Source: Anaerocolumna sp. AGMB13020 (GTDB lineage: Bacteria > Bacillota > Clostridia > Lachnospirales > Lachnospiraceae). From it: DNA of 64,000 bases. The stretch is from NCBI RefSeq assembly GCF_033100115.1, contig NZ_CP136910.1:3558001-3622000 (forward strand). Reading direction: 5' to 3'. The notes below the pieces were generated by a model. The model was given only the letters and a program-made list of their open reading frames with translations, ran no database searches and was not told where the DNA came from. Below are positions 43,070-52,091 of the stretch, piece after piece. The position numbers and the translations under genes were made by a program. Position 1 is the stretch's first letter, and every line of letters begins with the position of its first letter.

Positions 43070-43945
43070 ATGGAAATGCATGTTTATAAAAATAAGTTTA
43101 CCCATTATATACTTATTATAGTAGGAACAATTTTAATGGCAGTGTCTGTGAACCTGGTATATGAACCCATGGAAATGGTAACAGGTGGCTTATCCGGTCT
43201 GGCTATTGTTATAAAGAAGCTGACTGGTTTAGTTATTGAGGATGGTATACCTATCTGGATTACCAACCTGGCGTTGAACGTACCTTTATTTATTGCAGCG
43301 ATACTGGTTCGAGGTAAGACGTTTGTTAAACATGCTTTTTTAGCGGAGATCAGTTTCACCTTAGCCCTTGCCCTTGTACCTTCGGGTATTAATTTTCTGG
43401 GGGACGACTACCTGCTGGCAGCGGTTTTTGGCGGAGTAATCGGCGGTGTAGGAATAGGTCTTGTATTTGCTGCCAATGCTTCTACTGGTGGTACGGACAT
43501 GTTAGCTATGATAATTCATAAATTTATTCCTTATCATACCGTTCCAAGAATTCTTATTGTAATAGATGCAGTTGTAGTCACTATCGGTATTATAAGCTTT
43601 GGTATTACGAAGGCGCTTTACGCAATCATTGCAGTATACATTACTGCAAAAATATCTGACAGCATTCTGGAAGGCCTTAAGTTTGCCAAAATGGCATATA
43701 TCATATCAGAACATTATGAAAAAATCGCTGAGCGTATTATAGCTGACCTGGACAGAGGGGTTACCGGTATTTCTGCTACGGGTATGTACTCTAATAAGGA
43801 AAAGAAAATGCTGTTTTGTGTAGTTTCCAAGAAGGAAATTGTTGAATTAAAAGAACTGGTTGCGGAAGTTGACCCCAGAGCTTTCATCATTGTGAGTGAT
43901 GCCAGAGAGGTTATGGGCGAGGGTTTTAGAGAATATAGACAGTAA
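43070..43945 (+). CDS. YitT family membrane protein (DUF161/DUF2179)
   Basis: The 291-residue protein has five to six membrane segments in the first 200 residues, with the YitT strings NLVYEPMEMVTGGLSGLAIV and ANASTGGTDMLAMI. A soluble C-terminal DUF2179 domain follows (residues about 215-290, ITGISATGMYSNKEKKMLFCVVSKKEI). Function of the family is not settled. The ATG at 43070 has only a weak purine stretch upstream (aaaggcgatac). It stands alone. Confidence 0.88.
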   Translation: MEMHVYKNKFTHYILIIVGTILMAVSVNLVYEPMEMVTGGLSGLAIVIKKLTGLVIEDGIPIWITNLALNVPLFIAAILVRGKTFVKHAFLAEISFTLALALVPSGINFLGDDYLLAAVFGGVIGGVGIGLVFAANASTGGTDMLAMIIHKFIPYHTVPRILIVIDAVVVTIGIISFGITKALYAIIAVYITAKISDSILEGLKFAKMAYIISEHYEKIAERIIADLDRGVTGISATGMYSNKEKKMLFCVVSKKEIVELKELVAEVDPRAFIIVSDAREVMGEGFREYRQ

Positions 43946-44142
43946 AATTAACGGGCAGTCAACAAAATATCGGTAAAAGTACTTATTTTTAAGTTGAATA
44001 TACAAAGTACACAAAATGGTAAAAATTAATTTGTGGAATTGGGATATGGCTTTCATTGTGCTAATAGTGTATAGTTAGACATATAGTAATAGTACAAGAC
44101 AGAGCACATGATGGCATTAAAATTTAGGGAGGAAATTATAAA

Positions 44143-45255
44143 ATGGCAAGTTTATCTTTAAAGAACATCAACAAAACATACCCCAACGGTTTTGTAGCTG
44201 TTAAAGATTTTAATCTTGAAATCGCTGACAAAGAATTCATCATCTTCGTAGGACCCTCAGGTTGTGGAAAGTCCACAACATTACGTATGATCGCAGGTCT
44301 GGAGGAAATCACAGGCGGTGAGTTATGGATTGCCGATAAGTTAGTAAATGATGTAGAACCCAAAGACAGAGATATTGCGATGGTTTTCCAGAACTACGCT
44401 TTATATCCTCATATGTCTGTTTATGATAATATGGCATTTGGTCTTAAGTTAAGAAAAACTCCGAAAGACCAGATTGAGAAATTAGTACGTGAAGCAGCTA
44501 AGATCCTTGATATTGAGCACTTATTAGACCGTAAGCCTAAGGCTTTATCCGGTGGACAGAGACAGCGTGTTGCCATGGGTCGTGCTATCGTTCGTAATCC
44601 TAAAGTATTCCTTATGGATGAGCCTTTATCCAACTTGGATGCTAAACTAAGAGTACAGATGCGTATTGAGATCTCCAAGTTACATCAGAGACTTCAGACA
44701 ACAATTATCTACGTAACACATGATCAGACAGAGGCTATGACACTTGGAACAAGAATCGTTGTTATGAAAGACGGTGTTGTTCAGCAGGTAGATTCTCCTC
44801 AGAACCTGTACAACATGCCTAACAATTTATTCGTAGCAACCTTTATTGGTTCACCTCAGATGAACGTAATCGAAGCTACTGCAGTAAAAGATGGCAGCAC
44901 AGTTTCCTTAAAGTTTGGTTCACACTCCATCAAATTACCTGAAGCTAAAGGCAAAAAGGTTCTTGAAGGTGGTTATGAGAACAAGACTGTTATCTTAGGA
45001 ATTCGTCCTGAAGATGTAAAAGATGAAGAAATGTTCATCAGCAGCTCACCTGATAGTGTTGTTAATGCAACTGTAAGAGTATACGAGTTATTAGGTGCTG
45101 AAGTTTACCTGTATTTCTCAGTAGATCAGTTCGATGTAACTGCAAGAGTTAATCCTCGTACAACTGCTAGACCTGGCGATACAATTAAGGTAGCATTTGA
45201 CTTAACAAAGATTCATGTATTTGATAAAGATACAGAGCAGGTTATTACACACTAA
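44143..45255 (+). CDS. msmX: Sugar ABC transporter ATPase, MsmX/UgpC type
   Basis: The 370-residue protein is a CUT1-family ATP-binding subunit. It has Walker A GPSGCGKST (residues about 36-44), the Q-loop, signature LSGGQRQR and Walker B FLMDEPLSNLD. The C-terminal OB-type (TOBE) regulatory domain follows from about residue 240. In Firmicutes one such ATPase serves many sugar importers that lack their own, and none of their permeases are nearby here. Codon use is conspicuously biased (many tta, aga and cgt), as expected for a highly expressed gene. It has a strong agggaggaa ribosome binding site. Confidence 0.9.
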   Translation: MASLSLKNINKTYPNGFVAVKDFNLEIADKEFIIFVGPSGCGKSTTLRMIAGLEEITGGELWIADKLVNDVEPKDRDIAMVFQNYALYPHMSVYDNMAFGLKLRKTPKDQIEKLVREAAKILDIEHLLDRKPKALSGGQRQRVAMGRAIVRNPKVFLMDEPLSNLDAKLRVQMRIEISKLHQRLQTTIIYVTHDQTEAMTLGTRIVVMKDGVVQQVDSPQNLYNMPNNLFVATFIGSPQMNVIEATAVKDGSTVSLKFGSHSIKLPEAKGKKVLEGGYENKTVILGIRPEDVKDEEMFISSSPDSVVNATVRVYELLGAEVYLYFSVDQFDVTARVNPRTTARPGDTIKVAFDLTKIHVFDKDTEQVITH

Positions 45256-45333
45256 TCATTCTATTATACAGGATGGTAAGAGTACACTAATCGCTGTTAA
45301 AAACAAATATAATTTATTATTAATTAATAGAAG

Positions 45334-45362
45334 CAGAGAACTCGTATGGGTTCTCTGTTTTT
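45334..45362 (+). terminator. Terminator of msmX
   Basis: cagagaac and gttctctg form an 8-bp stem with an 8-nt loop, followed by ttttt. The rest of the 45256-45883 gap is AT-rich and without a gene. Confidence 0.8.
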
Positions 45363-45803
45363 GGCTTATACAAAGAAATTATAGGGGATACACAGAATCT
45401 GTTTGGTTGATTGCTTTAGCCAATAAAATCTATAGTATATAGTGGCAAGACCAAGCGCAGGCCTTACCTTATTGGCTCCTGCATTTAGCTTCTGGTTAAC
45501 CTAGTTTATGTATGAACTCAGTAGCTTATGAATGGATGTTATGCATAGAAGAATATATAAAGTTTATCTGAGGAAATAAGATATCAAGTGATACCCACGT
45601 AAAAAGATTTATACTGATAATTAATTGATAAAGCTAATTATTTGTACGAGCTTGAAATGTAAAGGAAACAACTTAAAATAGTTTTTTATTACTAATAGCA
45701 TAATTAATAACACTCGATAAAAGTTTAGTAAATAAACTATATTGAAAACGAGAGGAATTAACAGTATTGTACGAATAATATTATTAAATTTGTGTAAATT
45801 TAG

Positions 45804-45832
45804 TTTACTTTCTACGAAAACAATGCTAAAAT
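45804..45832 (+). promoter_or_regulatory. Promoter of the PucR-type regulator gene
   Basis: TTTACT (45804-45809) is 17 bp before TAAAAT (45827-45832), about 50 bp before the start codon. Confidence 0.5.
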
Positions 45833-45883
45833 AAGGGTTATAAATTTTTGGTTTTAAGAACGAATAGAAAAAGGAGTGACAAT

Positions 45884-46972
45884 ATGATATCGAATCAAAT
45901 TCTGCAGAGCACTATTGAAGGCCTAAAAGGTATTACCAGAATAGATCTCTGTGTAATGGATACAGAAGGGAAGACTCTGGCAACCACTATAAATAATGCA
46001 GATGACTATGAAAATGCAGTTCTGAATTTTGTGGAATCCCCTGCCGACAGCCAGGTGCTTCAGGGCTATCAGTTCTTTAAGGTGTTTGATGAGCACCAGT
46101 TGGAATACGTAATATTAGCAAAAGGTGACAGTGATGATGTCTATATGGTAGGTAAGATTGCTTCTTTCCAGATACAGAACCTGTTAGTTGCTTATAAGGA
46201 GAGATATGATAAGGACAACTTTATTAAGAACCTTCTCCTTGACAACCTTCTGTTAGTAGATATCTACAACAGAGCTAAGAAACTTCATATTGAGACGGAT
46301 GTCAGAAGAGTAGTCTTTATTATTGAGACAAAGAACGAGAAAGACATCAATGCTCTTGAAACCGTCAGAGGACTTTTCTCAGGAAAGACTAAGGATTTTA
46401 TAACTGCAGTTGATGAGAAGAACATTATCCTTGTAAAAGAGTTAAAGCCCAACGAAACTTATGATGATATGAACAAGACAGCTAAGATAATTCTGGACAT
46501 GCTTAACACAGAAGCAATGACCAAGGTTCATGTGGCTTTTGGTACCATTGTAAATGAGATTAAGGATGTTTCAAGATCTTATAAAGAAGCTAAGATGGCG
46601 TTGGACGTAGGGAAAATTTTCTACAGTGACAGAAATGTTATGGCTTACAGTAATTTAGGTATCGGACGACTTATCTACCAGCTTCCCATGCCTTTATGCA
46701 AGATGTTCATAAAAGAAATCTTTGACGGAAAATCTCCTGATGAATTTGATGAGGAAACCTTAACTACCATCAACAAATTCTTTGAGAATAATCTGAACGT
46801 ATCAGAGACTTCCAGACAGTTATATATTCATAGAAATACTCTGGTTTACCGTCTGGATAAGCTTCAGAAGAGCACCAATCTGGACTTAAGGGTTTTTGAA
46901 GATGCAATCACCTTCAAAATTGCTTTAATGGTCGTTAAGTATATGAAGTACATGGAAACACTGGAATACTAG
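45884..46972 (+). CDS. PucR/CdaR-type transcriptional regulator
   Basis: The 362-residue protein ends with the PucR C-terminal HTH (residues about 300-355; NNLNVSETSRQLYIHRNTLVYRLDKLQKSTNLD). It has a GGDEF-like linker region as in CdaR (sugar diacid regulator) proteins, and an N-terminal putative sensor domain. I chose ATG 45884, with aaaggagtg upstream. It lies between msmX and ftsE, an arrangement I associate with Lachnospiraceae, so a link to sugar supply is possible. The inducer is unknown. Confidence 0.8.
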   Translation: MISNQILQSTIEGLKGITRIDLCVMDTEGKTLATTINNADDYENAVLNFVESPADSQVLQGYQFFKVFDEHQLEYVILAKGDSDDVYMVGKIASFQIQNLLVAYKERYDKDNFIKNLLLDNLLLVDIYNRAKKLHIETDVRRVVFIIETKNEKDINALETVRGLFSGKTKDFITAVDEKNIILVKELKPNETYDDMNKTAKIILDMLNTEAMTKVHVAFGTIVNEIKDVSRSYKEAKMALDVGKIFYSDRNVMAYSNLGIGRLIYQLPMPLCKMFIKEIFDGKSPDEFDEETLTTINKFFENNLNVSETSRQLYIHRNTLVYRLDKLQKSTNLDLRVFEDAITFKIALMVVKYMKYMETLEY

Positions 46973-47143
46973 AGAAAAGCTGGAGATATTATAGTGTTTA
47001 GTAAGAGGGTAAGGCTTTCTCTTTGAGAGCCCCCCTCTATTCTTTTACGCAGGATTCGTGGAATATTGTTATATAAATTAAAATAGAAGCATTTAAATAC
47101 AAAGAGGATGAGGAGTTCACCAGGTTTTAGAAAGGTGTTGGGA

Positions 47144-47875
47144 ATGAATAACAATAGAGATAAGAGTTTGGAAGAAGCAGATGCTCCGGTTATAGTTTTT
47201 GACAAAGTATCAAAGTCCTATCAAAAGGGGACACCGGCTATTAATAATATCAGCTTTCAGATCACAAAAGGAGAGTTCGTATTTATAGTTGGCAGCAGCG
47301 GTTCGGGAAAATCAACACTGATAAAATTGATTTTGAAGGAAATTGAACCCACCAGCGGGAAAATATATGTCAATTTCAAAGATTTGACAAGAATGAGACA
47401 CAGACAGGTTGCAAAATACAGAAGAGGAATCGGAGTTGTTTTTCAGAATTTTCGATTGTTAAAAGATCGAAACGTTTATGAAAATGTTGCCTTTGCCCAG
47501 CGGGTAATTGAGGTGTCTGCAAGTACTATCAGAAGACAGGTTCCCCTTATGCTATCGCTTATGGGACTTTTAGAGAAGCAGAAATCCCTGCCCACAGAGC
47601 TTTCCGGTGGTGAACAGCAAAGAGTTGCCTTAGCCAGAGCCCTTGTGAATAATCCGGTCATCTTACTGGCAGACGAACCTACCGGTAATCTGGACCCTAA
47701 AAATTCCTGGGAAATCATGCGTTTGCTGGAGGATATTAACAAAAGGGGTACAACCGTAGTTGTAGTTACACATAACAAGGAAATTGTAGACAAAATGCAA
47801 AAGAGAGTGATTACTATGAGTAAAGGCATATTAATCAGCGATGAGCAAAGAGGTGGATATTCCCATGCGTATTAG
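47144..47875 (+). CDS. ftsE: Cell division ATP-binding protein FtsE
   Basis: The 243-residue protein is the ATPase that powers FtsX. It has Walker A GSSGSGKST (residues about 46-54), signature LSGGEQQRVALARAL and Walker B ILLADEPTGNLDP. I chose ATG 47144 (aaaggtg upstream); the ATG at 47108 has its purine tract too close. The stop overlaps the ftsX start by about 11 bp, so the two are translationally coupled. FtsEX controls peptidoglycan hydrolase activity at the septum or during sporulation. Confidence 0.92.
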   Translation: MNNNRDKSLEEADAPVIVFDKVSKSYQKGTPAINNISFQITKGEFVFIVGSSGSGKSTLIKLILKEIEPTSGKIYVNFKDLTRMRHRQVAKYRRGIGVVFQNFRLLKDRNVYENVAFAQRVIEVSASTIRRQVPLMLSLMGLLEKQKSLPTELSGGEQQRVALARALVNNPVILLADEPTGNLDPKNSWEIMRLLEDINKRGTTVVVVTHNKEIVDKMQKRVITMSKGILISDEQRGGYSHAY

Positions 47876-48779
47876 TACGATAATTTACAGCATGAAACAG
47901 GGTTTTAAGAATATCCGCAGAAACAGGATGTTCTCCGCCGCTTCCGTAGGAACGATTGGAGCCTGCTTGTTTCTTTTTGGTATCTTTTACTTTGTGGTTG
48001 CTAATTTTCAATTTATGGTTAAGACCGCTGAGACCTCTGTGGGCGTAACGGTATTTTTTGACAAAGGCATCAGCCAGGAACAGATCGATATTATAGGAGA
48101 TGAGATCAGGACGAGAGCAGAAGTGGCTTCGATCACCTTTGTCTCTGCAGAGGAAACCTGGAATAACTATAAAGAAAAATTTCTGAATAAAGAATTGGCA
48201 GAGAGCTTTGGGGAAGACAATCCTCTCAAGGATTCTGCATCCTATACGGTAAAACTAAATGATGTATCCATGCAGAAAGATCTGGTATCATTTATCGAAA
48301 GGCTGGATGGAGTAAGGCAGGTGAATCACTCGGATACAATTGCGGATACCTTTAAAACCTTTAATGCTTTAGTAGGTTATGTGTCGGGAGCAATTATCAT
48401 AATACTATTTGGTGTGGCCATATTCCTCATTAATACGACTGTAACAATGGGTATTGCCGTAAGAAGGGAAGAAATTTCAATTATGAAATTAATCGGAGCC
48501 AAGGATTCCTTTATCCGGGCACCGTTTATTGTAGAAGGAATTACAATCGGGTTTTTAGGTTCGGTAATTCCGTTGGTATTTCTTTATTTTATGTATAATA
48601 GATTGATAGATTACATATCCGGGAAATATAATAATATTTTCAGGACCTTTCAATTTATTGAAGTTAATGGTATATTTAAAACATTGGTTCCCTTAAGCCT
48701 TATCTTGGGAGTGGGAATCGGATTCTTTGGCAGCTTTCTTACTGTCAGAAAGCAGCTGCGTTTAAAAGAAGGCAAGTAG
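47865..48779 (+). CDS. ftsX: Cell division membrane protein FtsX
   Basis: The 304-residue protein has the FtsX layout: a cytoplasmic N-terminus (MRISTIIYSMKQGFKNIRRNRM) and a first membrane helix. An extracellular loop follows (residues about 60-165), which in homologues binds the partner hydrolase, then three more helices with a MacB-FtsX domain. I chose ATG 47865 because agaggtgg is 8 nt upstream and homologues begin MRIST. It overlaps ftsE and lies just before a coiled-coil M23 protein, its probable partner. Confidence 0.9.
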   Translation: MRISTIIYSMKQGFKNIRRNRMFSAASVGTIGACLFLFGIFYFVVANFQFMVKTAETSVGVTVFFDKGISQEQIDIIGDEIRTRAEVASITFVSAEETWNNYKEKFLNKELAESFGEDNPLKDSASYTVKLNDVSMQKDLVSFIERLDGVRQVNHSDTIADTFKTFNALVGYVSGAIIIILFGVAIFLINTTVTMGIAVRREEISIMKLIGAKDSFIRAPFIVEGITIGFLGSVIPLVFLYFMYNRLIDYISGKYNNIFRTFQFIEVNGIFKTLVPLSLILGVGIGFFGSFLTVRKQLRLKEGK

Positions 48780-48809
48780 ACATGCAATGATAAAGGGGAA
48801 GAGGTGCGA

Positions 48810-50168
48810 ATGAAGAGGATACAGTTTACAGATCGAAAAGGCCGTCCTGTTGATTTCAAAAAATTGATACATAGAAATTTAAAGCTTGTTCCGGTAGTAT
48901 TATTGGTTCTGATTTTTGCTACTCAGAATATCCTGAGTTATGCTGGTGAAATTGATAAAGCGAAACAGAATAAGACAGCCCTTGAACGAAAAAAGGAAGA
49001 AACTGAATCGAAAATTAAGGAATTAGAAAAAGAAAAAGATGATATACTTAAATATATCGAGAAATTAGATTTGGAGCTGAATGATCTTACCGAGGAAGTT
49101 GATAAACTCAATAAGAAGATAAAGACAGCTGAAAGCGATTTGAAAATTATTGAAGAAGATTTGGTAAAAGCGAAAGAGAAAGAAAAAGACCAGTACTCTG
49201 TTATGAAGAGCCGTATTAAATATATGTATGAGAATGGCGATACAGGTATTCTTGAGATACTCCTGCAGTCAGAGGATTTTTCCGACATGCTGAATCAAAT
49301 GGAATATAAGGAGAAAATCACAGAGTATGATAACGGACTTTTGGAAGGTTATAAGAAACTAAAAGAAGAAGTAACAAAAAAAGAAGCCGAGCAGAAGGTC
49401 GTACTGGAGGATTTAAATACCTTAAAGGATGAACTTACCTTTGAACAGGGGACCATCGAGAGATTGCTGAAAGATAAGAATGCAGAAGTTGTCAAGTACC
49501 AAAAGAGTATAAATCAGTCAGAGGCACTGTCAGCTGAATATACGCAGAAAATCGCAGATCAGGAAGCGGCTATCGAGCAATTGTTAGAAGCTGAGAGAAA
49601 GAGAATCGAAGAAGCAGAGCGCAGAAGGAAAGAAGAGGAAGAGCGTAAAAGAAAAGAAGAGGAAGAGCGAAGAAAGCAGGAAGAAGCCAAGAATCAAAAC
49701 TCCTCTGATGCAGACAATAATTCTACGGACAACAATTCCTCCTCCGGTGACGGCGATTCTTCGCAAACTACAGTAAACGGCTTTAAGTGGCCTGTTCCTT
49801 CAAGCAGCAGGATAACCTCTGGATTTGGTTACCGTGACCAGCCTACGGAAGGTGCCAGTACATACCACAAAGGAATTGATATTGGCGCTCCCACCGGTAC
49901 AACGATTGTTGCGGCAGCAGGAGGAAGTGTAGTAACAGCCTCTTATAGTGTTTCTGGTGGTAATTACATTATGATTTATCATGGTAACAGTACCTACACG
50001 ATTTATATGCATTGTTCCAAGCTTTTGGTATCGGTAGGCGATGAAGTGAGCCAGGGACAGTCAATTGCCCTCGTAGGTTCAACAGGAATATCCACTGGGC
50101 CCCATCTCCACTTTGCAGTTACTGTAAACGGTGAATATAAGAATCCCTTGAACTACGTCAGTTACTAA
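48810..50168 (+). CDS. Coiled-coil murein hydrolase activator / M23 peptidase (FtsEX partner)
   Basis: The 452-residue protein has an N-terminal hydrophobic export segment (residues about 14-35), two long coiled-coil stretches (about 40-140 and 165-290) and a Ser/Asn-rich linker. A C-terminal LytM/M23 domain follows with both zinc motifs visible: H-x3-D in YHKGIDIG and H-x-H in PHLHFAV. This is the EnvC/PcsB/CwlO-like type of protein. The FtsX extracellular loop opens such proteins to act on, or activate others on, peptidoglycan. It starts 30 bp after ftsX. Confidence 0.88.
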   Translation: MKRIQFTDRKGRPVDFKKLIHRNLKLVPVVLLVLIFATQNILSYAGEIDKAKQNKTALERKKEETESKIKELEKEKDDILKYIEKLDLELNDLTEEVDKLNKKIKTAESDLKIIEEDLVKAKEKEKDQYSVMKSRIKYMYENGDTGILEILLQSEDFSDMLNQMEYKEKITEYDNGLLEGYKKLKEEVTKKEAEQKVVLEDLNTLKDELTFEQGTIERLLKDKNAEVVKYQKSINQSEALSAEYTQKIADQEAAIEQLLEAERKRIEEAERRRKEEEERKRKEEEERRKQEEAKNQNSSDADNNSTDNNSSSGDGDSSQTTVNGFKWPVPSSSRITSGFGYRDQPTEGASTYHKGIDIGAPTGTTIVAAAGGSVVTASYSVSGGNYIMIYHGNSTYTIYMHCSKLLVSVGDEVSQGQSIALVGSTGISTGPHLHFAVTVNGEYKNPLNYVSY

Positions 50169-50274
50169 CGAGATTATGAAATCAATAAATTACCCTTGCG
50201 ATAGACAGATATGTTTAGACAATAAAATTAGGGGCAGCCATAGTACCGACTGACCCGGAAAAGAGGTAAAAGCA

Positions 50275-51528
50275 ATGAAGAATAAATTTCTGAACGGATT
50301 TTTATCCGGGTTAGCTGCAACTTTTGTTATCGTAGCAATTGTTGTAACGGTCTTTGCCAATAAGATAAACGAGAACCTGTTGAGGGAAAATGATACGGTT
50401 AAAACAGAGAATACCAGTGCTTCAGCAGCAGCGCAGGTAACAGATCAGGATATCCTTAAGAAAATTGATAAACTGGAAGGCCTGATAGATAAGTATTATA
50501 TGGAAAAGGTAGATAAGAATACCATGGCAGAAGGTATTTATAAAGGGCTTCTGCAAAGTCTTGATGATCCTTATTCCGTATATTATACCAAAGAGGAATA
50601 CACTGCTTTAATGGAATCCTCCAGCGGTGTGTATTATGGTATCGGTGCAACAGTTTCCTCCGATGTTAAGACGGGTGTACTCTCTATCGTGAAACCTTTT
50701 GTGGGTGGTCCGGCCTATGAAGCAGGTCTTCTGCCAGGAGATGTGCTTTATAAAGTCAATGAAGAAGAAGTAACAGGAAAAGATATAACAGAAGTAGTCG
50801 GTAAAATCAAAGGAGAAGAAGGTACCACGGTTAATGTTACCATTGTCAGAGAAGGTGAAGCTGATCCGATTGAATTTACAATAACCAGACGTAAAGTAGA
50901 AGTGCCTACCATAGAGTATGAAATGCTTGCTAATAAGATCGGATATATTTCTATCTCTGAATTTGATGAGGTTACAGCAGAACAGTTCCGCCAGGCACTT
51001 GCAGACCTTGAGAAACAGGGACAGAAAGGTCTTGTAATAGATATCAGAAATAATCCGGGCGGATTACTTGATACCGTGGTAGATATGTTGGACCGTATGC
51101 TCCCCAGTGGAATGATCGTATATACAGAAGACAAATACGGCAACCGTGATGAATACAAATCCGACAGCAAAGAAGAGTTCAAGAAACCTTTGGCTGTGCT
51201 GATTAACGGAAACAGCGCAAGTGCTTCTGAAATCTTTGCCGGTGCCATCCAGGATTATGAAAAGGGAACGATCGTCGGAACCACAAGCTTTGGAAAAGGT
51301 ATTGTTCAGTCCATCCTTCCTTTAACCGATGGGACAGCAATTAAAGTTACCGTATCCAAATATTATACACCTAAGGGTAGAAACATCCATAAGATTGGTA
51401 TTTCTCCTGATGTAACCGTTGAACTTGATGATGCACTTCGCCAGAAAGTCGTAATTGAGAAGAAGGAAGATAACCAGCTTCAGAAGGCTATCAGTATTCT
51501 GAACAAAGAAATCAAAGCAAAAAAATAA
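50275..51528 (+). CDS. ctpA: C-terminal processing peptidase CtpA-like (S41 family)
   Basis: The 417-residue protein has an N-terminal membrane or signal helix (residues about 8-28), then a PDZ domain (about 110-195; GIGATVSSDVKTGVLSIVKPFVGGPAYEAGLLPGD). The S41 protease core has the Ser in NGNSASASEIFAGAIQ and the Lys in GTTSFGKGIVQ. It should process exported or septal proteins outside the membrane. Its place after ftsEX and the M23 gene suggests that it processes the hydrolase or division proteins. The coding end (KAKK) is duplicated downstream as a tandem repeat. Confidence 0.9.
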   Translation: MKNKFLNGFLSGLAATFVIVAIVVTVFANKINENLLRENDTVKTENTSASAAAQVTDQDILKKIDKLEGLIDKYYMEKVDKNTMAEGIYKGLLQSLDDPYSVYYTKEEYTALMESSSGVYYGIGATVSSDVKTGVLSIVKPFVGGPAYEAGLLPGDVLYKVNEEEVTGKDITEVVGKIKGEEGTTVNVTIVREGEADPIEFTITRRKVEVPTIEYEMLANKIGYISISEFDEVTAEQFRQALADLEKQGQKGLVIDIRNNPGGLLDTVVDMLDRMLPSGMIVYTEDKYGNRDEYKSDSKEEFKKPLAVLINGNSASASEIFAGAIQDYEKGTIVGTTSFGKGIVQSILPLTDGTAIKVTVSKYYTPKGRNIHKIGISPDVTVELDDALRQKVVIEKKEDNQLQKAISILNKEIKAKK

Positions 51529-51680
51529 GTAAAGCAAAAAAATGAGTAAGAAAATAAACAAAGCAAAAATAAACAAAGCAAAAAAAATAAAGCAAAAAAT
51601 AAATAAAGCAAAAAATTAGTAAGATAAAAAAGTAAGATAAAAATAAGTATAACAAAATAAATAAACAAAAATAAGTAAGA
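51514..51680. repeat. A-rich tandem repeats seeded by the ctpA stop region
   Basis: aaagcaaaaaaataagt (51514-51530, including the last codons and stop) is repeated almost exactly at 51531-51547. It then decays into many shorter copies containing aaagcaaaaa. Its position shows that the repeat unit derives from the end of the coding region. Confidence 0.8.
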
Positions 51681-51770
51681 CGAAGTGGAAGGTATAATTG
51701 CCGAAAATAATTGCCAGAGACACTTTTATCAGCTCGAATTTGAAGCAATATCCTTAAATAATCGTATATT

Positions 51771-51842
51771 AAACAGCCAGCTTATAATCGGAGATTATTG
51801 TAAAATGTGACAAGAAAACCGATAACAGCTGGCTGTTTTTCT
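51771..51842 (+). terminator. Terminator of the ftsE-ctpA operon
   Basis: acagccagct and agctggctgt form a 10-bp stem followed by five T's, with a long loop that can fold further. Confidence 0.65.
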
Positions 51843-51854
51843 CTATGCAAATAC

Positions 51855-51868
51855 AGAACAAACATTCG
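51855..51868. promoter_or_regulatory. LexA (SOS) box upstream of uvrB
   Basis: agaacaaacattcg fits the GAAC-N4-(G/A)TTC shape of Firmicute LexA sites. It lies about 10 bp upstream of the -35 element of the uvrB promoter. Confidence 0.55.
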
Positions 51869-51876
51869 AAAAATCA

Positions 51877-51905
51877 TTGCATTCAATTTACAGTTATGAT
51901 ATAAT
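51877..51905 (+). promoter_or_regulatory. Promoter of uvrB
   Basis: TTGCAT (51877-51882) and TATAAT (51900-51905) are separated by 17 bp. Confidence 0.65.
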
Positions 51906-52091
51906 GACATGAAATTGATAGCAGGTAAATATTCGGGTTATTCTGAATTCCGGTTTAGAAAGGAATATCAGAAACCCATACTTATAAAGACGAAAGTTAA
52001 CGAGGAAAGAGGCAGCGTCCTGCAAGTGTCGTAACCCTCCATGAATTCAGGTGGTCGTAAGAAAGCAGTGCGCTATAGAAAGGATAGTAAA

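Noticed and set aside
51322..51748. Minus-strand Phe/Leu-rich frames
   Set aside because: They mirror the A-rich repeat after ctpA and have no start signals.
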